DNA from: an uncultured bacterium
GTDB taxonomy: Bacteria; Actinomycetota; Coriobacteriia; Coriobacteriales; Coriobacteriaceae
Assembly (NCBI GenBank): GCA_905215725.1
Contig: CAJMRD010000077.1
Coordinates: 1-10,121, forward strand
Length of the DNA: 10,121 nucleotides
Direction of reading: 5' to 3'
Positions 6,316 to 10,121 of this stretch are shown here, piece by piece. Under the pieces are notes generated by a model. It ran no database searches. It was not told where the DNA came from and was given only the letters and a program-made list of their open reading frames with translations. A program made the position numbers and the translations under genes. The first letter of the stretch is position 1, and the number at the start of each line of letters is the position of its first letter.

Positions 6316-8206
6316 GACCGCAGCCCAAGCACGCCCGGCCGACCTCAAGCGCACTGTGCGTCGCTTGCTCTCCTACATGGGGCATGCCAAGTTCTCGTTG
6401 CTCGCGGTGGGCGTGCTCGCCTCCGTCGCCGCCATCGCGAGCCTCGCCGGCACCTACATGGTGCGCCCCATCGTTAACGGTTTGGCCACGGGCGGGGAGG
6501 AACTGCTTGCCAAGCAGGTCATCCTGACGGCGATCGTCTACGCTGCGGGCGTGCTCTCGGCCCTGGGCTACTCGCAGATTATGGTGCGCGCGGCCCAACA
6601 CGTGGTGTCCGATATTCGCCGCGACCTGTTCGCGCACATCCAGACGCTGCCGCTCAGTTATTTTGACAGCACGCGCTCGGGCGACATCATGAGTTTTTTC
6701 ACCAACGACGTCGACACCGTCTCCGAGGCGCTCAACAACAGCTTTGCCAACGTGATTCAGGCCGCCATTCAGGTCGTGGGCACCACGGCCATGCTCATCA
6801 TCCTTAACTGGCAGCTCACGATTATCACGCTCGTGTGCGATGCAGCCATTGTGCTGTATGCGCGCTACTCGGGCGCGCGCTCTAAGCGCTTCTTTGCCGC
6901 CCAGCAGGCATCGCTTGGCGACCTGGACGGATATATCGAAGAAATGGTCTCGGGCCAAAAGGTCATCAAGGTCTTTAACCGTGAGGCAGCGAATGTCGCC
7001 GGCTTCACCTGCCGCAACGACGAGCTTCGCCGCACCGGTACCGCCGCCGTGAGCTATGCCAACTCCATGGTGCCCATGACCGTCGTGATTGGCTACGTCA
7101 ACTATGCCATCGTCGCCGTGGCGGGCGGCATGCTCTGCATCAAGGGGCTCGCCGATGTGGGCGCACTTGCAAGCTACCTGGTCTTTGTGCGCCAGGCCGC
7201 CATGCCCATCAACCAGTTTACGCAGCTCGGCAACTTCTTGCTCAACGCGTTGGCCGGTGCCGAGCGCCTGTTTGCCGCCATGGACCTTGAGCCCGAGGTG
7301 GACGAGGGCTGCGTGGAGCTGGTGCAGACGGGCGACGCCGCGTGGGCGTGGAAGATTCCCGAGGGCCAGGGTGTGGGCACGTATGGACATCTGCACGATG
7401 TGGCCTCAGTCGATGACGCGGGCCGTGCGGTGGCCGCCGACGGCACCGAGCTCACGTGCGGCCTTGTCCCGCTCGCCGGCGACGTGCGTTTCCATGCCGT
7501 GGACTTTTCCTACGTGCCGGGCACGCGCGTGCTCACGGACCTCAACCTGTTCGCCAAGCCGGGGCAAAAGATCGCCTTTGTTGGCTCGACGGGCGCCGGA
7601 AAGACGACCGTCACTAACCTTATCAACCGCTTCTATGAGGTCGATGATGGCGAGATCACGTACGACGGCATCGACGTCAAGCACATTGCCAAGGCCAGCC
7701 TGCGCGGGTCGCTCGGCATTGTGCTGCAGGACACGCACCTGTTTAGCGGCACCATTGCGCAGAACATCCGCTTTGGCAAGCTCGACGCGACCGACGAGGA
7801 GGTGCGCGCCGCTGCCGAGGCAGCCTGCGCCGACTCGTTTATCCGCCGCCTGCCTCAGGGCTATGACACGCTCGTGACCGCCGATGGCGCCAACCTGTCG
7901 CAGGGCCAGCGTCAGCTGCTCGCCATCGCGCGCGTGGCCGTTGCCGACCCGCCGGTGCTCATCCTGGACGAGGCCACGAGCTCCATTGACACGCGTACCG
8001 AAAAGCTCATCGAGCGCGGTATGGACCGCATCATGCGTGGACGCACCACGTTTATGATTGCGCACCGCCTGTCCACCGTCCGCGACGCCGATGCCATCAT
8101 GGTCCTCGAACACGGCCGCATCATCGAGCGCGGCACGCACGAAGAACTGCTCGCCCAGCACGGCGAGTACTGGCAGCTGGCGCATGGCTTAAAAGAGTTG
8201 GATTAA
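6308..8206 (+). CDS. Heterodimeric ABC multidrug exporter, catalytic subunit
   Basis: A 632-aa half transporter and partner of the preceding gene. The ATG at 6308 is chosen because MPKTAAQARPADLKRTVRRLL is a typical N-terminus, a purine-rich site precedes it, and it overlaps the upstream stop (ATGCCTAA); the frame is open further left only as an overlap with the upstream gene. The exporter domain spans ~25-320. The ATPase domain has Walker A GSTGAGKT (426-433), Q-loop Gln474, signature LSQGQ (530-534), Walker B LILDEA with catalytic Glu555, and switch His586. With the partner's VSGGQ this forms the competent site, while its own non-standard LSQGQ faces the partner's degenerate site. An insert of ~60 residues (about 330-390, with AWAWKIPEGQG) separates the two domains, as in related heterodimers. 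Located in the cytoplasmic membrane. Confidence 0.93.
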   Translation: MPKTAAQARPADLKRTVRRLLSYMGHAKFSLLAVGVLASVAAIASLAGTYMVRPIVNGLATGGEELLAKQVILTAIVYAAGVLSALGYSQIMVRAAQHVVSDIRRDLFAHIQTLPLSYFDSTRSGDIMSFFTNDVDTVSEALNNSFANVIQAAIQVVGTTAMLIILNWQLTIITLVCDAAIVLYARYSGARSKRFFAAQQASLGDLDGYIEEMVSGQKVIKVFNREAANVAGFTCRNDELRRTGTAAVSYANSMVPMTVVIGYVNYAIVAVAGGMLCIKGLADVGALASYLVFVRQAAMPINQFTQLGNFLLNALAGAERLFAAMDLEPEVDEGCVELVQTGDAAWAWKIPEGQGVGTYGHLHDVASVDDAGRAVAADGTELTCGLVPLAGDVRFHAVDFSYVPGTRVLTDLNLFAKPGQKIAFVGSTGAGKTTVTNLINRFYEVDDGEITYDGIDVKHIAKASLRGSLGIVLQDTHLFSGTIAQNIRFGKLDATDEEVRAAAEAACADSFIRRLPQGYDTLVTADGANLSQGQRQLLAIARVAVADPPVLILDEATSSIDTRTEKLIERGMDRIMRGRTTFMIAHRLSTVRDADAIMVLEHGRIIERGTHEELLAQHGEYWQLAHGLKELD

Positions 8207-8421
8207 CCCGTTCGAGCACGATACTTTGACCCCTCCGTGCCCCTCACCTCGCCTCAAACCGCCACAACATTCGACGTTTTTTGCCAAAATCGGGAAAAGC
8301 ATCGAATGTTGTGATGGTTTTTCTGCCGCTCGACCGGGTGGAATTGCTTTCTTGCGCACGAAGGTGTGCGGATCCGTGGGCAGGGGAATAAGGTTGGTTA
8401 TCCGACTCCATTGGAGGGCTC
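8207..8421. other. Intergenic region between ABC operon and nuclease-like gene
   Basis: 215 bp with no convincing gene. It holds palindromic element copy 1 (8256-8320) and ~100 bp leading to the nuclease-like gene. No good promoter was identified for that gene; GGAGGG at 8413-8418 is its ribosome site. Small open frames crossing the palindrome on both strands are treated as by-products. Confidence 0.6.
8256..8322 (+). repeat. Palindromic intergenic element, copy 1 (also likely terminator)
   Basis: Left arm 8256-8274 (AAACCgcCACAACATTCGA) pairs with right arm 8302-8320 (TCGAATGTTGTGatGGTTT), with one G-T wobble and one mismatch. The 27-nt interior is itself partly complementary (TTTTTT near the left, GAAAA near the right), so nearly the whole unit folds into one long hairpin. 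The core 8263-8317 is identical to copy 2 at 53 of 55 positions. The right arm runs into TTTTT (8318-8322), so this copy could also terminate the ABC operon, 50 bases after its stop. It resembles REP/MITE-type intergenic repeats; no known family is assigned. Confidence 0.85.
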
Positions 8422-9459
8422 ATGGACCTGCCGATCGTCCTGTCCCATAAGACTGCCTGGCTATACCACAACGTGGCGCGCCCGTCCGAGCCGCTCTCGC
8501 GAGCAAGCAGCCTATACGATGAGGACTCGCTTGCTAACGAGGCGGAGCCGACCGCGGGCCTGCCCAAATTGGGACTCGATGCCAAGGGACTGAGGGCTTC
8601 AACGGCAGTTGGGATCGTTACCGACTATCTGGTTTCGCTCGGTATTCCACGAGAAGAGCTCGATCATATCGACACGCTCGTCAACTTCGATTTTGAGCGC
8701 TCGACGCCGGCTGGATTTAGGTGCCACGTGTTTGGGGCGCCGGTACCTTCAGACCATCTTATCGAGGTGGCAGAGGGCCTTCTGGTGGTTGATGAGGCCA
8801 TGTGCTTTGTCCAAGCGGGTTCGTGGATGAGTGAGTCCGAGCAGCTGGAATATGGCTACGAAATCTGCGCCCGATACCATTTGAATCACCTGTCGACAGG
8901 CGATTATATCGAGATGGGGCAGAGGTATACCGTTGCCGACTTGATTGCCTATTGCAATGAGAACCGATCTCGCCAGGGGGCTATACGCGCGGCCGCCGTG
9001 CTCAAGCGCGTGCACGATGGCGCGCGGTCGCCCATGGAGACGGCCACCGCAATCATGGTCGTAGCAAAACGTTCCCAGGGAGGGCTGGGATACGCCAAGA
9101 TCGAGCTCAACCATCGGGTCGATGTTCCCAACGAGTTCAAGTATCTTGCTAAGGCCGGGTATTTCGAGATCGACGTATATGCGCCTGCGAGCGGTACGGG
9201 GATTGAATACAACGGCTCGGACCATCTTGATAAACAGCGCAGCGCGTCGGATGCGGAGCGTATGACCGTGCTGAGCGCGCTGGGCTTTAGGATGATCGTC
9301 CTCACCGGGACTCAGTTTGCCCATCAGCTGCAATTGCACCGGGCGATGAACGCCATCGCGCTCGCTATGGGCCTCAAGTGCGACCGAAGCGAAGCGTTCC
9401 AGAAGCGGCAAAACGACCTGCGAGAATTCGTGATTCGGCACTGGGACGGCGGCCTTTAG
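8422..9459 (+). CDS. PD-(D/E)XK (DUF559/Vsr-like) nuclease-domain protein, function unknown
   Basis: A 345-aa soluble protein with no signal peptide. The C-terminal ~150 residues carry a Vsr/DUF559-like layout: Glu206 in ARSPMET, Asp251 in YFEIDVYAP, then GIEYNGSDHLD (Glu262, Asn264, His268), Asp277 and Arg280 in DAERMTVLSALGFRMIVLTG. In this superfamily the usual string is D...ExDG..H followed by D..R...L...G; here Asn replaces the Asp after Glu262. The N-terminal ~190 residues include a start resembling AbiEi/winged-helix nuclease-like proteins of actinobacteria (VLSHKTAWLYHN) and a middle region not recognised. It could cut DNA as a defence or mobile-element protein, or be a catalytically altered DNA binder. 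ATG 8422 has GGAGGG 3 bases before it. The gene stands alone and is bracketed by two copies of a palindromic element. Confidence 0.75.
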   Translation: MDLPIVLSHKTAWLYHNVARPSEPLSRASSLYDEDSLANEAEPTAGLPKLGLDAKGLRASTAVGIVTDYLVSLGIPREELDHIDTLVNFDFERSTPAGFRCHVFGAPVPSDHLIEVAEGLLVVDEAMCFVQAGSWMSESEQLEYGYEICARYHLNHLSTGDYIEMGQRYTVADLIAYCNENRSRQGAIRAAAVLKRVHDGARSPMETATAIMVVAKRSQGGLGYAKIELNHRVDVPNEFKYLAKAGYFEIDVYAPASGTGIEYNGSDHLDKQRSASDAERMTVLSALGFRMIVLTGTQFAHQLQLHRAMNAIALAMGLKCDRSEAFQKRQNDLREFVIRHWDGGL

Positions 9460-9692
9460 GGACGCTTTGGTCCTTCTGCGGGGTGCCGTGGGCAGGCAAA
9501 CCATCACAACATTCGACGTTTTTTGCCAATATCAGGAAAAGCATCGAATGTTGTGATGGTCTGTGCTGAGGATGGGCTTGGGAAGCCGGTCTTGCACGAA
9601 GCGACCTGTCCTGTCGTACGGGTGTCGGCATGATTCTCTCGTGAGGTATTATGTTTTCCGAAGAATAAAACGCCGCGTGAGGGGAGGGCTGC
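9460..9692. other. Intergenic region before the moaA-like chimera, with possible promoter
   Basis: 233 bp with no convincing gene. It contains palindromic element copy 2 (9500-9560), a small hairpin GGCTT (9575-9579) / AAGCC (9583-9587), and a TATTAT box at 9647-9652 that could be a -10 for the following gene, although no good -35 lies at the right distance. GGGGAGGG (9681-9688) is the ribosome site for GTG 9693. Confidence 0.5.
9500..9560 (+). repeat. Palindromic intergenic element, copy 2
   Basis: A perfect 17-bp inverted repeat: ACCATCACAACATTCGA (9500-9516) and its complement (9544-9560), with a 27-nt interior almost identical to copy 1 (only two changes, at the AATATCAG stretch). It has the same orientation as copy 1, lies 1242 bases from it, and starts 40 bases after the nuclease-like stop. 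No T-run follows, so termination is less likely here. Confidence 0.85.
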
Positions 9693-10091
9693 GTGGACGG
9701 GCACGTGCAACATGACGGCTTTGGCCGCGATATCAACTACCTGCGCATTGCCGTTACCGACAAGTGCAATTTCCGCTGCATTTACTGCATGCCGGCCGAT
9801 GGCGTGGCGCCCCGTGCACACGATGAGCTACTCAGTGCCGAGGAAATCGCCCGCTTTGTGCGCCTGTGCGACTGCTACAACATCCCGGTCGTGACGCTTG
9901 TCAACACCGCGGGACAGACCACCGTGGACGAGACGAACAACGCCCCCTCCATCGCGGCGGCGGCCGAGCTCATCTACGCCTATGCCGAGGCGGTCGTGCC
10001 CAAGGTCTCCGTGCTGTGCGGACAGGCCGTCGGCGCGGCGTACGCGGCCATGGGCAGCAAGGGCAATGGCGCGGACGTGGTCTATGCCTAG
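9693..10091 (+). CDS. Chimeric ORF: MoaA N-terminus joined to a carboxyltransferase fragment
   Basis: A 132-aa frame. Residues 1-~58 match the start of the molybdenum-cofactor enzyme MoaA (GTP 3',8-cyclase): FGRDINYLRIAVTDKCNFRCIYCMPADGV, with Cys25, Cys29 and Cys32 forming the radical-SAM CxxxCxxC cluster motif, then LLSAEEIARFVRL. A complete MoaA has ~320-340 residues and would next show a LTGGEP motif; instead, from about residue 59, the protein reads CDCYNIPVVTLVNTAGQ ... LIYAYAEAVVPKVSVLCGQAVGAAYAAMGSKGNGADVVYA, which fits the C-terminal half of a biotin-dependent acyl-CoA carboxyltransferase/decarboxylase alpha subunit. The junction falls in 9849-9872, where both families can read ARFVR-L/F-CD. 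Neither activity can be complete. GTG 9693 has GGGGAGGG 4 bases upstream. A real deletion fusion, a decayed gene or an assembly join are all possible. Confidence 0.7.
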   Translation: MDGHVQHDGFGRDINYLRIAVTDKCNFRCIYCMPADGVAPRAHDELLSAEEIARFVRLCDCYNIPVVTLVNTAGQTTVDETNNAPSIAAAAELIYAYAEAVVPKVSVLCGQAVGAAYAAMGSKGNGADVVYA

Positions 10092-10121
10092 CCCAAGGCC
10101 TTTGTCCCGCCGATGAACGCC
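9850..10121 (+). pseudogene. Carboxyltransferase (MmdA/PccB-like) fragment with in-frame amber codon, partial at right edge
   Basis: Carboxyltransferase-like sequence begins near 9850 with no start of its own and runs to the window edge. At 10089-10091 it has TAG, where relatives typically have Trp (ADVVYAWP pattern; TGG to TAG is one change). After the stop, the same frame continues with PKAFVPPMNA, still fitting the family. Truncation at the 5' side and the internal stop mark it as a remnant unless the sequence is in error. The intact protein would transfer or remove carboxyl groups on acyl-CoA with a biotin carrier, as in sodium-pumping decarboxylases. Confidence 0.6.

Noticed and set aside
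6086..7396. Long minus-strand open frame (436 codons) opposite the ABC genes
   Set aside because: It is His/Arg/Gly-rich without recognisable domains and lies antisense to strongly homologous coding sequence; typical of a high-GC shadow frame.
8226..8450. Small open frames crossing the palindromic element, giving similar peptides at both copies (also 9378-9569)
   Set aside because: The similarity is explained by the DNA repeat itself; there are no ribosome sites and the peptides differ outside the repeat.
8256..9560. CRISPR array
   Set aside because: Only two repeat copies, more than 1.2 kb apart and with a gene between them; no regular spacers.
9575..9587. GGCTT-GGG-AAGCC hairpin as a terminator
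   Set aside because: A stem of only 5 bp, without a following T-run; could arise by chance.
9561..9692. Molybdenum-cofactor riboswitch upstream of the moaA-like start
   Set aside because: Such RNAs often precede moaA, but I could not find the expected multi-stem layout; only one 5-bp hairpin is clear. A covariance-model scan would decide.

Overview
The window looks like a chromosomal segment of a GC-rich, Gram-positive anaerobe. The protein style (heterodimeric ABC exporter, MATE pump with a BmrR-type regulator, NAD-dependent ligase, DUF559-like nuclease), frequent GTG starts and GC-rich third codon positions suggest a Coriobacteriia gut bacterium such as Collinsella. This placement is inference from sequence style and no search was run.

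Layout. (1) 2-277 (+) is the C-terminal BRCT end of NAD-dependent DNA ligase LigA. (2) 284-317 is a perfect 12-bp hairpin between convergent genes. (3) 313-1877 (-) is a markedly AT-richer island with a Tat-exported papain-like cysteine peptidase, followed directly by a small putative lipoprotein. (4) 1986-4226 (-) is a two-gene efflux operon, a MATE transporter then a BmrR-like MerR regulator. Its promoter carries a textbook MerR operator: a 9-3-9 dyad inside a 19-bp spacer. (5) The 259-bp divergent region 4227-4485 also holds a good promoter for the opposite strand and a repeated ATTATT-type motif. (6) 4486-8206 (+) holds two overlapping genes for a heterodimeric ABC multidrug exporter with one degenerate ATP site. 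(7) 8256-9560 is a PD-(D/E)XK-type nuclease-like gene bracketed by two nearly identical palindromic elements in the same orientation. (8) 9693 to the end (+) is an apparent chimera. The radical-SAM N-terminus of MoaA passes in frame into the middle of a biotin-dependent carboxyltransferase, then meets an amber codon, after which carboxyltransferase-like sequence continues in frame to the window edge.

How it fits together. The middle is a multidrug-efflux locus: the MerR protein probably senses a hydrophobic cation and twists the 19-bp-spacer promoter to switch on the MATE pump and itself, while the ABC pair is expressed divergently from its own promoter. The edges are plastic: an AT-rich secreted-protease island on the left, and on the right a repeat-flanked nuclease gene and a chimeric gene remnant. 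The least explained parts are the palindrome-nuclease-palindrome unit and the MoaA/carboxyltransferase junction.
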